This document shows, piece after piece, positions 10,104 through 18,688 of a DNA stretch of 64,000 nucleotides (the stretch's first letter is position 1; the number at the start of each line of letters is the position of its first letter). The notes below the pieces were generated by a model. That model was not told the DNA's origin. It saw only the letters and a list, made by a program, of their open reading frames with translations, and did not search any database. A program made the position numbers and the translations under genes. The stretch comes from Pinibacter soli (GTDB lineage: Bacteria > Bacteroidota > Bacteroidia > Chitinophagales > Chitinophagaceae): positions 124,001 to 188,000 of the forward strand of contig NZ_JASBRG010000001.1 of NCBI RefSeq assembly GCF_029961145.1, given 5' to 3'.

Positions 10104-10688
10104 ATGAAATCACATTTGCAAAAAACTGATCATGAGCTGATCCATCTGTTTATGGACGGCGAAATGGATGCCCTTGAATGCCTTGTAGTAAGACACAAGG
10201 ATAAACTGTACACATCCATACTCTTTCTTGTAAAAGATAAATATCTCGCAGAAGATATTTTCCAGGATGTTCTCATAAAAATTATCGACACCATTCGCAG
10301 CGGCCGCTACACAGAAGAAGGTAAATTCCTTCCATGGGCTATGCGCATCGCTCACAACCTTTGCGTGGATCATTTCAGAAAGGTTAAACGCACTCCTTCT
10401 ATCAAAACAGGTACTGACCAGCAAGACATTTTTGACGTTCTCAACTTTACAGAAGAAAGCGCAGACGTAAAAATTATGAAACGTCAAAGCCACGATCGCG
10501 TTCGCAGATTACTTGACCTTCTTCCCGAAGATCAAAAAGAAGTAATCATTCTTCGTCACTATGCAGAATTAAGCTTTAAAGAAATCGCATCTTTAACAAA
10601 TTGTAGCATCAACACTGCTTTGGGTAGAATGCGCTATGGCTTGATCAACCTGAGAAAAATGATGATTGAAAAAAGTATCGCTCTATAA
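10104..10688 (+). CDS. ECF-type RNA polymerase sigma factor
   Basis: 194 residues. Sigma region 2 spans about residues 20-95 (LYTSILFLVKDKYLAEDIFQ, then FLPWAMRIAHNLCVDHFRK). Region 4 spans about 130-185 with the helix-turn-helix ELSFKEIASLTNCSINTALG. Region 3 is absent, as in extracytoplasmic-function sigma factors. No anti-sigma gene follows it; the next gene is convergent, so control probably lies elsewhere or is transcriptional. A stem-loop (10711-10754) follows 22 bases after the stop. The regulon cannot be inferred from the sequence. Confidence 0.9.
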   Translation: MKSHLQKTDHELIHLFMDGEMDALECLVVRHKDKLYTSILFLVKDKYLAEDIFQDVLIKIIDTIRSGRYTEEGKFLPWAMRIAHNLCVDHFRKVKRTPSIKTGTDQQDIFDVLNFTEESADVKIMKRQSHDRVRRLLDLLPEDQKEVIILRHYAELSFKEIASLTNCSINTALGRMRYGLINLRKMMIEKSIAL

Positions 10689-10710
10689 TTTGAAATTTTA
10701 TTAACATATT

Positions 10711-10754
10711 AAATGCGGGGCAATTAAGAAATAACTTATTTTGCACCCGCATTT
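10711..10754 (+). terminator. Probable terminator of the sigma factor gene
   Basis: AAATGCGGG at 10711-10719 pairs with CCCGCATTT at 10746-10754 across a 26-base loop and is followed by a T-rich run. The loop is long, so confidence is moderate. Confidence 0.55.
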
Positions 10755-10863
10755 ATCTTTTTAGAGAAACAACCAAACATATTGTCATTCCGTTTCTCCA
10801 TCTAATAAAACATCGAATGCTTCGCCGTTTAGAAGGCTGACCCGGAATGACGCCTAATTGAGT

Positions 10864-10885
10864 CCCGCAGTAATGCGGGATTTTT
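10864..10885 (+). terminator. Short GC hairpin with T-tract
   Basis: CCCGCA (10864-10869) pairs with TGCGGG (10874-10879) around GTAA and is followed by ATTTTT. It lies within the sigma/dsbD convergent gap. Confidence 0.5.
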
Positions 10886-10896
10886 GCGTATACGGA

Positions 10897-10980
10897 AAGT
10901 TGTTAGTTGTTGGTTGTTAGCCCTTATTTTCGAATAGTCGTCATTGATGCCTAACAACTATAAACTAACATCTAATAGCA
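10897..10980. repeat. Inverted TTGTTAGTTGTT array
   Basis: The left part repeats GTTGTTAG words (10898-10920). The right part (10951-10980) carries the complement, CTAACAACTATAAACTAAC. The same word family recurs at 17261-17340 and 18588-18686. Confidence 0.7.
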
Positions 10981-10993
10981 ACGTCTTTAAATG

Positions 10994-11026
10994 AAAAAGG
11001 CTTGGGCTATGCACCCAAACCTTTTT
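10994..11026 (-). terminator. Terminator of dsbD
   Basis: AAAAAGGCTTGGG pairs with CCCAAACCTTTTT with one mismatch over a 7-base loop. On the minus strand it ends in a T-run, 23 bases beyond the dsbD stop. Confidence 0.75.
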
Positions 11027-11048
11027 CTGCTTTATCTCAGTTTAATTC

Positions 11049-13013
11049 TTATTTCTTTTTAAAACCCTCTTTTACTTCGTCGAGGATTTTGATAAATCTT
11101 GGAATGCCAGGTTCATACCCTCCGGCATTCTTGATTATTTTGCCGTCGAGATCAACGAAAACGTACTGGGGTTGAGATACCGCGCCTGTAAGTGTAGCTT
11201 CGAAATCCAGGTTTTTATCGCCCATATTCTTGACCTCTCTGCCGTCACGTTTAGATGTATAACGTTCTTCTTCCGGCAGTTTGAATTTATCGTCCACATA
11301 AAGCGACACCACGATAAAATCTTTCTGCAATTTGGAGCTCACATCGGCACTGTTAAGCACCTCTTGCTCCATTTTACGGCAATTTGCACAGCTGTGTCCT
11401 GTGAAATCAAGCATAACAGGCTTGTTTGCAGCTTTAGCAGCCTTCATAGCCTCTTCATAATCAAAAAATGCATCTACACCGTGAATTTCAGATTCAAGGA
11501 AATCGGTGTATTTAATAGGTTTAATTGCGTTGCTATTTCCTTCAACTGCAACCGCACTTCCTGCAGACACTTTATTCAGGTTGAAATCCTGGGTTTTCAT
11601 TTCAGGCAACCAAGCGCTGATTCCTTTAAGAGGCGCACCCCAAAGACCAGGAACCATATACGTAGCGAACGTCAATGCACCAATTGCAAAGAACAATCTT
11701 GTAACGGTCAAATACGGATGGCCATAATCATTTTTAGGCAACTCGTCGTCGTGATGAAACTTCAACTTACCCAAAAGATATAAACCAAGTAATCCAAATA
11801 TTACTATCCACAGGCTCAAATAAACTTCTCTGTCAAGCAATCTCCAGTGGTAAGCTAAATCCGCACTTGACAAAAATTTCAACGCAAGCGCCAATTCAAT
11901 GAATCCAAGCACAACTTTTACTGTATTTAACCATCCTCCGGATTTTCCCATTTTATTTAATAGTGCCGGGAAAAACGCGAACAAAGCAAAAGGTAAAGAC
12001 AAAGCCATTGAAAATCCAAGGAAACCGATCAACGGAGCCAATTTACCGCCTTGCGCTGTCCAAACGGTTAACAGTCCAATGAATGGAACTGTGCAAGAGA
12101 AGGACACGATAACCAACGTCAGTGCCATAAAGAAAATACCTGAATAGCTTGACAAATTGGCTTTTGAATCAACTTTATTACTAAATGCTGATGGCAATGT
12201 TATTTCAAAGGCTCCCAGGAACGAAATTCCAAAAACCACGAACATGGCAAATACAAACACATTGAACCACGCACTGCTTGCCATATTGTTCAAGGCAGAA
12301 GAGCCAAATATTGTTGTAATCAGGAACCCGATAAGTGTGAACACGAACATAATGGATCCTGAATACACTAGCGCATTTTTAATACCTTGTTGACGTGTAG
12401 TACTTCTTTTGGTAAAGAAACTAACTGTCACAGGAACCATCGCATAAATACAAGGCATGATGAACGCTCCCAATCCTGATAAAAACCCTCCCAGGAAAAA
12501 CGACCATAAAGAGTTATCCTGTGGATTGGAGCCTGGCGCAGCAGAAAGCTCAGCTTTTGTTACAGTCACATCAAAGCTTTCGTCTCCGTTTTTATAATCA
12601 TCTCCCACTTTTACCATGTAGCTGATCTTTCCTTCAAATTCTTTTTTGTCAGCAGGGGTTTGTACCGTTTGTGACCAAATCACGGAGTCTTTGTAATATT
12701 TTACGTCAGCCAGAAGGATAGAATCCTTTTCTGTAATGGCTTTACCGGATTCCTGTATAGGTCCTTTCAATTCTTTTTGTACTGATGAATCGAATAAAAC
12801 AGAAGAGCTTACTGACTCTTCAGATTTTTTGTCGATCGAATAAATTTTATTTCCCGGAGCAGTCGTTACTTTCAGGCGAATAACACTTTCCTTGTCATTC
12901 AGCCGTTCCTGAGTGGCAGTTACTTTGATTACCGAATCTTTTTGGGCAAAAAGATTGCACCCTACCAGCAGTAAGAAAGCAGTTAGTATTGTATGTGTAT
13001 ATTTTGAAAACAT
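11049..13013 (-). CDS. dsbD: DsbD-type thiol:disulfide interchange protein
   Basis: 654 residues: signal peptide (1-24), an alpha-like beta domain (about 25-157), a membrane domain with about eight to nine helices (170-460), and a C-terminal thioredoxin domain with CANC at residues 542-545. The two membrane cysteines are Cys188 (IMPCIYAMVP) and Cys307 (SFSCTVPF), the positions that relay electrons in DsbD. The N-terminal domain has no cysteine pair, so it cannot do the last exchange step itself. A free alpha-domain protein that does have the cysteines is encoded 105 bases upstream. Together they probably carry cytoplasmic reducing power to periplasmic thiols. Confidence 0.93.
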   Translation of the reverse strand: MFSKYTHTILTAFLLLVGCNLFAQKDSVIKVTATQERLNDKESVIRLKVTTAPGNKIYSIDKKSEESVSSSVLFDSSVQKELKGPIQESGKAITEKDSILLADVKYYKDSVIWSQTVQTPADKKEFEGKISYMVKVGDDYKNGDESFDVTVTKAELSAAPGSNPQDNSLWSFFLGGFLSGLGAFIMPCIYAMVPVTVSFFTKRSTTRQQGIKNALVYSGSIMFVFTLIGFLITTIFGSSALNNMASSAWFNVFVFAMFVVFGISFLGAFEITLPSAFSNKVDSKANLSSYSGIFFMALTLVIVSFSCTVPFIGLLTVWTAQGGKLAPLIGFLGFSMALSLPFALFAFFPALLNKMGKSGGWLNTVKVVLGFIELALALKFLSSADLAYHWRLLDREVYLSLWIVIFGLLGLYLLGKLKFHHDDELPKNDYGHPYLTVTRLFFAIGALTFATYMVPGLWGAPLKGISAWLPEMKTQDFNLNKVSAGSAVAVEGNSNAIKPIKYTDFLESEIHGVDAFFDYEEAMKAAKAANKPVMLDFTGHSCANCRKMEQEVLNSADVSSKLQKDFIVVSLYVDDKFKLPEEERYTSKRDGREVKNMGDKNLDFEATLTGAVSQPQYVFVDLDGKIIKNAGGYEPGIPRFIKILDEVKEGFKKK

Positions 13014-13118
13014 AGATGTTACAAAAATTAGGGCAGTTAAAAAGAAACGAGTTCCTTTTGCAAGAACTCGTTTTCACTATTTTATTGAGAGATGCATTGT
13101 GGGCAGTGTGGAAGTCGA

Positions 13119-13574
13119 TTAACCGCCGATTGCCACTTTGAAATCAACATCAGCTGGTGGTAAGCATTCTTTATCGTTACAAACCATAAATTCTACTTTA
13201 CCTGCAACATTTGTTTTTGCTTTCCCTTTTACTTTTACAGTCTGAACAAAGTCTACGCTTTTCTCGTAGTAACGTACTTCAGAGCTAAAAGACTCTTCGT
13301 ACACTTTTTTCATTTTACCCACTTCTTTCACTTTACCATCCATTGTCAACAAAGGATTTTTTGTGAATGTGAAGCTTGTTGATACGGGGCCGTCGCCGCC
13401 GTCCTGTGCATACATGTGCCAATTACCGTTGATGGTTGCAGTCATATGTATTTCGTAGGTATTATCGGCTACTTTTTTGCTGGAAAAGTTCCACTTTACC
13501 TGAGTTGTACTCTGTGCACTCAGACTAAGGGTGGTAACCAGGGCCGCTACTAAAAAAAGCGCTATTTTTTTCAT
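13119..13574 (-). CDS. Stand-alone DsbD alpha-domain (periplasmic thiol carrier)
   Basis: 151 residues: signal peptide to about residue 20 (LSLSAQ), then one immunoglobulin-like DsbD-alpha domain. Cys132 and Cys137 in VCNDKECLPP match the redox cysteines of DsbD alpha domains. It lies directly upstream of dsbD in the same direction and probably in the same operon. Comparing its end (KVEFMVCNDKECLPP) with the matching DsbD segment (KISYMVKVGDDYKNG) suggests an ancestral duplication in which the fused copy lost its cysteines. Probable role: accept electrons from DsbD and pass them to periplasmic clients. Confidence 0.85.
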   Translation of the reverse strand: MKKIALFLVAALVTTLSLSAQSTTQVKWNFSSKKVADNTYEIHMTATINGNWHMYAQDGGDGPVSTSFTFTKNPLLTMDGKVKEVGKMKKVYEESFSSEVRYYEKSVDFVQTVKVKGKAKTNVAGKVEFMVCNDKECLPPADVDFKVAIGG

Positions 13575-13694
13575 CAGTTTAATTTTAATTTCTTAACCAA
13601 AAATCGACGATTGATTGCTAATAAAAATCTAAAATTGTACAAACCCGTTCTTATTCTTTACAAACTCCGATTTCCACGTTTTCAAGCCCATTTT

Positions 13695-13795
13695 AGTTAT
13701 GGGTTTTAAGTAATAAGTTGCAGGTATTGTACTAAAAAACAAAGCATTTCCCGTCTTTAACTCTTAAAACTTCTAACTCATAACTTACCACTCTA
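13695..13795. repeat. Inverted AACTCATAACT-type array between purQ and the DsbD-alpha gene
   Basis: GTTATGGGTTTTAAGTAATAAG on the left faces AACTCTTAAAACTTCTAAC and AACTCATAACTTACC on the right. The right part runs up to the purQ stop codon (13793-13795). Related words recur near 34170-34208, 52588-52620 and 58579-58612. Confidence 0.55.
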
Positions 13796-14458
13796 CTTGT
13801 TCATCAACAGCGTCTTCAATATAATTTGTCCGTCAATATTGCCCAAAGCATTAGAACTTGCTCTTTCAGGGTGCGGCATCATACCAAATACGTTGCCGGC
13901 AGCGTTTCGGATTCCGGCGATATTGTTAGTAGTTCCGTTTGGATTTGCTTCGGCAGTTATATTGCCATTTTCATCGCAATAGTGATATATAACCTGGTTG
14001 TTTTTTTCCAGTTCTTCCAAAGTTTTCTGATCGGCAAAATAGCGGCCTTCCCCATGCGCAATTGGGATTTTCAGCGCTTTATCGCTTCCAACACCTTTCA
14101 GGTAAACATTTTTACAGATAAACTGCTGATTCGCATTGCGTAAAAGCACGCCAGGCAACAGCTGCGCCTCGCACAAAACCTGGAAACCGTTACAAACACC
14201 CAGTACTTTTCCGCCTTTATTTGCAAACTCAATTACGCTTTGCATCATTGGGCTGAAACGTGCGATGGCACCGCAACGCATGTAATCACCATAAGAAAAT
14301 CCGCCGGGGAGAACAATACAGTCATTTGTTGTAAAACTGCTAATGTCTTTATCCTTGTGCCAAAGCATTACAACTTCCTGATTTAGATCATTTTGCAGCG
14401 CTTCCTGCATATCTCGGTCACAGTTAGAACCTGGGAATACAACCACTCCAAACTTCAT
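13793..14458 (-). CDS. purQ: Phosphoribosylformylglycinamidine synthase glutaminase subunit
   Basis: 221 residues from the ATG at 14456-14458 (MKFGVVVFPGSNCDRD), the normal PurQ length. An in-frame extension 28 codons upstream translates a repeat array (STFNFPFSIPNF) and is rejected. The class I glutaminase triad is visible: Cys89 in GVCNGFQVL, and His196 and Glu198 in PHPERA. It releases ammonia from glutamine for the fourth step of purine synthesis, with PurS and PurL, which are not in this window. No purine neighbours are present. Confidence 0.96.
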   Translation of the reverse strand: MKFGVVVFPGSNCDRDMQEALQNDLNQEVVMLWHKDKDISSFTTNDCIVLPGGFSYGDYMRCGAIARFSPMMQSVIEFANKGGKVLGVCNGFQVLCEAQLLPGVLLRNANQQFICKNVYLKGVGSDKALKIPIAHGEGRYFADQKTLEELEKNNQVIYHYCDENGNITAEANPNGTTNNIAGIRNAAGNVFGMMPHPERASSNALGNIDGQIILKTLLMNK

Positions 14459-14485
14459 ATTATAAGAGGGATTAAATTTTGAAAG

Positions 14486-14606
14486 GGCAAAGTTAGGAAT
14501 TGAAAATGGAAAATTGAAGGTTGAAAGTGAATTGATAAGCAATACCCGCTAATTTTTAACGGAATTGGCAGAAGCATTTTCAACTTTCAGCTTTTAATTT
14601 TCCATT
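14486..14606. repeat. Inverted TTGAAAATTGAAGG array upstream of purQ
   Basis: 14493-14533 carries repeated TTGAAAAT words and 14577-14604 carries the complement (TTTTCAACTTTCAGC and so on). The right arm ends at the stop codon of the membrane-protein gene at 14605. Read through in frame, it gives the false peptide STFNFPFSIPNF. Confidence 0.7.
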
Positions 14607-15591
14607 AAAAAAGGCCCGTGTACTGCAATAAAATCACAAATGCGAAAATGAACCAGTGAAGGATTAAAGCGAAAAATTTTGAATTGGCAAAATAATACAC
14701 TGCCGCATGGAAAGCTGCTAGCGGAATCGTGATCATCAGCCAATGCTGATATCCTGTTCCGGGATTGATCAGAATGATAAGTAAAGAAACAACCAGCAAC
14801 ACCAGCAACAAGCTCCACGTTTTACGAACCTGTATGAGCATTTTATTGAGATTGTTTTGCACGTAAAATGCGCCGACAAGGAACGGCAACACCAACAAAA
14901 CAATCCCCCCCGTTATCCACAATGACGTGGTAAGTTTTGGCAAATAAAAATGTATCGGCGATATCAGTTTTTGCCATTGCCATTTATTAACCAGATATAG
15001 TATTACAAACAGAAAATAATAAGGTGTAATCAATCCTAATATTGAAATGAACCACTCTGTAACCCTGAAAGGTCGCGTAATAAGCAAAGCCAATACGAGC
15101 ACAAGAATGAAAGCAATGGACGGACTATAAATAAGCGGCAAAATGCCCACCAATATACTTGTATTGAAAATGTTGGTTTTGGGCTGATTGCTATTGTACC
15201 ATCTGTTCGTTAAATACCATATCCAGATTAGCAGAAAATTAATGAGCAAAGGTGCTGAAAAATAACTCCACTCTTTTACCAGCGATGTTATTAAAAGATA
15301 GGACATTCCGACCAGGTAGCTTGGCTTGGGGAATAACTTAAGAGTATTGCACAATCGGTTGATCAGTGTGCTTTGTGCAAACAGCAGGATGAATGCAATT
15401 ATAGGAAACAACACCGGCGCTGACGATGTAAGAGGATTCAAAAATTTAATCACCAGATGGTAAATGTAGTTATCGCCCTCTAGCTGCACAGCATACTGGC
15501 CGTGAATGAACATTGGAAACTTTATTACCAATGCATACAGCAAAAGGAAAAAGGCATTACCAAGGTTATTTTGTTTAAAAACTCCTACCAC
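14605..15591 (-). CDS. Polytopic membrane protein, DUF6427-like
   Basis: About 328 residues, apparently starting at a GTG (MVGVFKQNNLGNAFF); no ATG lies nearby in frame. About nine to ten hydrophobic helices fill the protein with short charged loops. It matches my memory of DUF6427, a Bacteroidota-restricted inner-membrane family, in size, the opening FKxNN, and the tail. Function is unknown. It sits between purQ and a secreted unknown on the same strand. Confidence 0.6.
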   Translation of the reverse strand: MVGVFKQNNLGNAFFLLLYALVIKFPMFIHGQYAVQLEGDNYIYHLVIKFLNPLTSSAPVLFPIIAFILLFAQSTLINRLCNTLKLFPKPSYLVGMSYLLITSLVKEWSYFSAPLLINFLLIWIWYLTNRWYNSNQPKTNIFNTSILVGILPLIYSPSIAFILVLVLALLITRPFRVTEWFISILGLITPYYFLFVILYLVNKWQWQKLISPIHFYLPKLTTSLWITGGIVLLVLPFLVGAFYVQNNLNKMLIQVRKTWSLLLVLLVVSLLIILINPGTGYQHWLMITIPLAAFHAAVYYFANSKFFALILHWFIFAFVILLQYTGLF

Positions 15592-15634
15592 TGTTGTTAG
15601 TTTTTAGGGTTGGGTTGTTTGAATAATGGATTAC

Positions 15635-17179
15635 TTAAAAATCAATTTTTGCGAAGCACAAATAATTCTTATACCAGCACGGAATTATTATTTGCTTACT
15701 GCTTACCTGTTTCGCAAAGCGCGGCATGAACTCATAGCCTCTGTCAAGGTTTTTGATTGTCGGATGACGCGAAATTTTTCCATCAGGTGCTATGCTTTGA
15801 TCTGTTAATATTTGTACTTTCTTGTCCATCTGATTGAACAGAAAATGAAGCTCTCCGCCAGTATTAATAAGACCATAAGAAATCGAATTATCCGATTGAT
15901 CATCGAACTGCTCCTTTGGTATTATATTGCTCCACTCCATCTCTCCCTCATTTGTAAATGAAAGTACCATTATATTATCGGCAAAGAAACGTGTGTTTGA
16001 ATAATCCGGATATCCGAAGCGGTTCCAGGGCATGTATCCCGAGCCATAATACGGATAACTGTAGTAATCCATTGGCGATGACCATGGATTCATATAGGGA
16101 TTATTCCATCTGTTATAGTTGTTTCCACTACTGGATGAATACAGTGACTCGGCCAGAAGCAGGTAGCCTCCGTCTTTCCTGACAATTATACTTTTTATAT
16201 AGAAATCATCAAAGGCTGTTTTTTTGTTTCCGCTTTCGCCTTTGGCAGCCGTTCGCAGATCATCGTTAAAGAAATAAGTAATATCCCTTATTTTCTCTCC
16301 TTTTGCCATATCCCATGTAAGCGCATACAATCCTTCTACGCTACCCCTTTTTTGTTTGTAGTAAAAAGAGGTTAGCGCCGCCCGGCGTTTGGAGTTATCG
16401 ATTTTGAGTCTTAACTCATCTAATATTTTTGTTCCTATATCCACAGGTCGCACGGAAAAGTCAAGAGAATCCGGATATTTGGTTACCAAATTTACATTGG
16501 TTACGGCCTCTGTATTGTTTCCGTTTTTAATGAATTTTGCGAATATCAGTTCGCTTTTATTGCTTAAGTAGAAGTCGGTAAAATTATTGTTGCGCTCTTC
16601 CATTGCGAGATCAGCTCTGCTCTTATCTATCAATTGCATGTTGTTGTCGAAAAGAAGCATAGTAAATACATAACTCTTTGGATTTTGGCTGTTAATTTTC
16701 AACAACATTATACGCTGTTTGTCGTCGCTGTAAATAACGGTATATACTTTATCTGCAGAAGTATTGAGGCCACTAAGGTGTGTGCTGTCTAGCTCTACGG
16801 GCTTGCCGATAACTTTTCCCATTCCGTCGAGCTTTGCCACATTGCAGTAAACAACGTTTTTGCGTTGATATTGGTAGATAGCATAGAAGTAATCCGGATA
16901 AGCAATGAAATCAACATTCATGAAACGGTTCTCGTCAATGAATTCCATTTGGGAACGAGTAACCAGTTTCATTTCATTATCGTAAACGCATATGGAGTGG
17001 ACGGTACGGTTATTTTTATAGGTAACGAAATTGGGGCCCATTTTTCCGATCACCTCAAAATTCGTTCTCTTCGAATCATCCCTTTCAGGCTCTGAATAAT
17101 AGACCCTAAAATTATCTTGGGCAATCGTCGAAATAGTCAAAAGCAAACAACCTACTAAATATAAAAGCCTGTTTTTCAT
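15635..17179 (-). CDS. Secreted protein of unknown function, 514 aa
   Basis: The ATG at 17177-17179 (MKNRLLYLVGCLLLTISTIAQ) gives a good signal peptide; an alternative start seven codons upstream lacks it. The mature part is rich in beta strands with recurrent FYAIYQYQR- and YVFTMLLFDNN-like segments, consistent with a propeller or a set of beta-sandwiches. Near residues 350-400 a low-complexity insert rich in Tyr, Asn, Pro and Trp (NPYMNPWSSPMDYYSYPYYG) may be an exposed loop. I do not recognise a family. It is downstream of darB on the same strand but separated by a repeat array and a hairpin. Confidence 0.7.
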   Translation of the reverse strand: MKNRLLYLVGCLLLTISTIAQDNFRVYYSEPERDDSKRTNFEVIGKMGPNFVTYKNNRTVHSICVYDNEMKLVTRSQMEFIDENRFMNVDFIAYPDYFYAIYQYQRKNVVYCNVAKLDGMGKVIGKPVELDSTHLSGLNTSADKVYTVIYSDDKQRIMLLKINSQNPKSYVFTMLLFDNNMQLIDKSRADLAMEERNNNFTDFYLSNKSELIFAKFIKNGNNTEAVTNVNLVTKYPDSLDFSVRPVDIGTKILDELRLKIDNSKRRAALTSFYYKQKRGSVEGLYALTWDMAKGEKIRDITYFFNDDLRTAAKGESGNKKTAFDDFYIKSIIVRKDGGYLLLAESLYSSSSGNNYNRWNNPYMNPWSSPMDYYSYPYYGSGYMPWNRFGYPDYSNTRFFADNIMVLSFTNEGEMEWSNIIPKEQFDDQSDNSISYGLINTGGELHFLFNQMDKKVQILTDQSIAPDGKISRHPTIKNLDRGYEFMPRFAKQVSSKQIIIPCWYKNYLCFAKIDF

Positions 17180-17260
17180 ACTTATCCAATTTCTTGTCAA
17201 CTAAATATACAGGATCAACGGCAAAGGGAAAAGTAAATTTGATAAAAGTGCCAGTTACGG

Positions 17261-17340
17261 GTTGATAGTTGTTAGTTATTAGTTATCAGGCTTCGAGGTC
17301 TTACAAACCCTCTAACTACAAACAACTTAAACAAACAAGC
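17261..17340. repeat. TTGTTAGTTATTAG-type inverted array
   Basis: GTTGATAGTTGTTAGTTATT at 17261-17280 faces CTAACTACAAACAAC around 17311-17326. Same family as 10897-10980 and 18588-18686. Confidence 0.65.
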
Positions 17341-17379
17341 CGTGAAGATCCTTTCAACTGAATCAATCTCCACGGCTTG
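17336..17379 (-). terminator. Probable terminator of darB
   Basis: CAAGCCGTG (17336-17344) pairs with CACGGCTTG (17371-17379). On the minus strand the stem is followed by TTTGTTTAAG. The 26-base loop makes it moderate. Confidence 0.5.
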
Positions 17380-17417
17380 CACTTTCTTTTATGCAAACGA
17401 AAAAATATCCCTGAATA

Positions 17418-18554
17418 TTATACCACGGTCAAATGCACATAAACATAAGTGAACCGTGCACTTTCCGGAATCATCAGCATAAGTGTATCCCCTTTTTTTA
17501 ATTTTTCGCTATTGAATAATTCTTCCAGCATTACATAAGGAGCTGCACTGCCTATGTTTCCAACGCGAACAAGGTTCGTATACCATTTTTCAGCCGCCAC
17601 AGGAATGCCTGTTTTCACCATTTCCTCAGCAATTTTATCCCTGAAATATTCTGAAGAAATATGCGGAAGGAACCAGGTAAGCTTATCCAGATCTACATTG
17701 TGTTTTTCTACTACTTCTTTCATGAAAACGCCACCCATCGGCACAATTTTCACGCCCAGTAAACGGGTATCTTGTTTGAAAGAAAATATACTTTGATTGC
17801 CCCACTCTTCCGGTTCGAAATCGGGGAAACCCGTCATCGTGCCGTTAGGTTGTTTTACCGCGCCGGAATACATGCAGGTTGGCAATTCGTTGGCATAAGA
17901 TTTTATTTCTACCCAATCCACTTTCAGGGAAATACCTTTTTCGTTTGGTTTATCCTGTAGCAGGGCAGCACCGGCACCGTCGCTCAACATCCAGCGCATG
18001 AAATCTTTTTCAAACGCAATGATCGGATTGGTTTCGATCTCCTTCAATTTTTCAGCTTCCTGGTTAAATTTCTCGCCGCGTAACCAGGTTGACACTTTTT
18101 CGGAACTGCAGGTTGCCGCTATTTTCTTATCTCCACTTTTGATCGCCATGTAAGCATACTTGAAGGCTTGAAAACCTGCTGCACAGGAACTGCTTATTGA
18201 AGCAATTTCTATAGGTTTACAAGCAAGCTCACCGTGCACCATTGCTGTGTGGCTCGGCAATAATTGATCTGGTGACATAGTACCGCAAACAAGCAGTTCT
18301 ATATCATCTTTAGTGATCTTATCATCAAACAATCCCCGGATAGCCGTTGCAGCAAGCTGAGCATTGGAGTGTGTACTTTTTCCACTTTTGTCCATTGCAT
18401 AATAGCGGGAAGTAATTTTGTTATTGCTCAAAATCTTTGTTCGCGCCCTCGAAGGTTTGTTATCCACCATTCCCAACACCTCTTCTATCTCATCATTGCT
18501 CACTGGCTCATTGGGTAGGAACTTCGCCATCCTTGTAATAAACACTTCTCCCAT
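17418..18554 (-). CDS. darB: Ketoacyl-ACP synthase III-like enzyme, DarB/StlD type
   Basis: 378 residues with the KAS III thiolase fold. The catalytic triad is complete: Cys124 in SISSSCAAGFQA, His298 in FLPHISSEYF, and Asn333 in RVGNIGSA. DarB-type synthases condense two acyl precursors into a 1,3-cyclohexanedione that is aromatised to a dialkylresorcinol, the tail of flexirubin pigments and a signal in some bacteria. The DarB call rests on overall likeness and on the adjacent DarA-like gene 134 bases upstream. A hairpin ends the unit at 17336-17379. A generic KAS III cannot be excluded. Confidence 0.8.
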   Translation of the reverse strand: MGEVFITRMAKFLPNEPVSNDEIEEVLGMVDNKPSRARTKILSNNKITSRYYAMDKSGKSTHSNAQLAATAIRGLFDDKITKDDIELLVCGTMSPDQLLPSHTAMVHGELACKPIEIASISSSCAAGFQAFKYAYMAIKSGDKKIAATCSSEKVSTWLRGEKFNQEAEKLKEIETNPIIAFEKDFMRWMLSDGAGAALLQDKPNEKGISLKVDWVEIKSYANELPTCMYSGAVKQPNGTMTGFPDFEPEEWGNQSIFSFKQDTRLLGVKIVPMGGVFMKEVVEKHNVDLDKLTWFLPHISSEYFRDKIAEEMVKTGIPVAAEKWYTNLVRVGNIGSAAPYVMLEELFNSEKLKKGDTLMLMIPESARFTYVYVHLTVV

Positions 18555-18587
18555 AGTAATATATAATAGTTATGTTTTACACTTTTA

Positions 18588-18686
18588 AGTTGTTACTTGT
18601 TGGTTATTAGTTGTTAGCTAGAGTACCTCAAATATGGGCAGCAAAAAAAATAAAGCCTAACAACCAACAACTATAAACCAACAACT
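18588..18686. repeat. TTGTTACTTGTTGGTTATTAG inverted array between darA and darB
   Basis: GTTGTTACTTGTTGG (18589 on) faces CTAACAACCAACAAC (18657 on). The right part abuts the darA stop codon at 18689. Confidence 0.7.
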
Positions 18687-18688
18687 CA

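Larger units (their letters stand above)
10689..11048. other. 360-base convergent gap with hairpins and a repeat array
   Basis: No gene. It holds three stem-loops (10711-10754, 10864-10885, 10994-11026), a TCATTCCG/CGGAATGA dyad at about 10784-10850, and an inverted TTGTTAGTTGTTGG-type array at 10897-10980. Confidence 0.7.

Noticed and set aside
14459-14542. N-terminal extension of purQ (28 codons)
   Set aside because: It translates the intergenic repeat array (STFNFPFSIPNF) and PurQ normally starts at MKFGVVVFPG.
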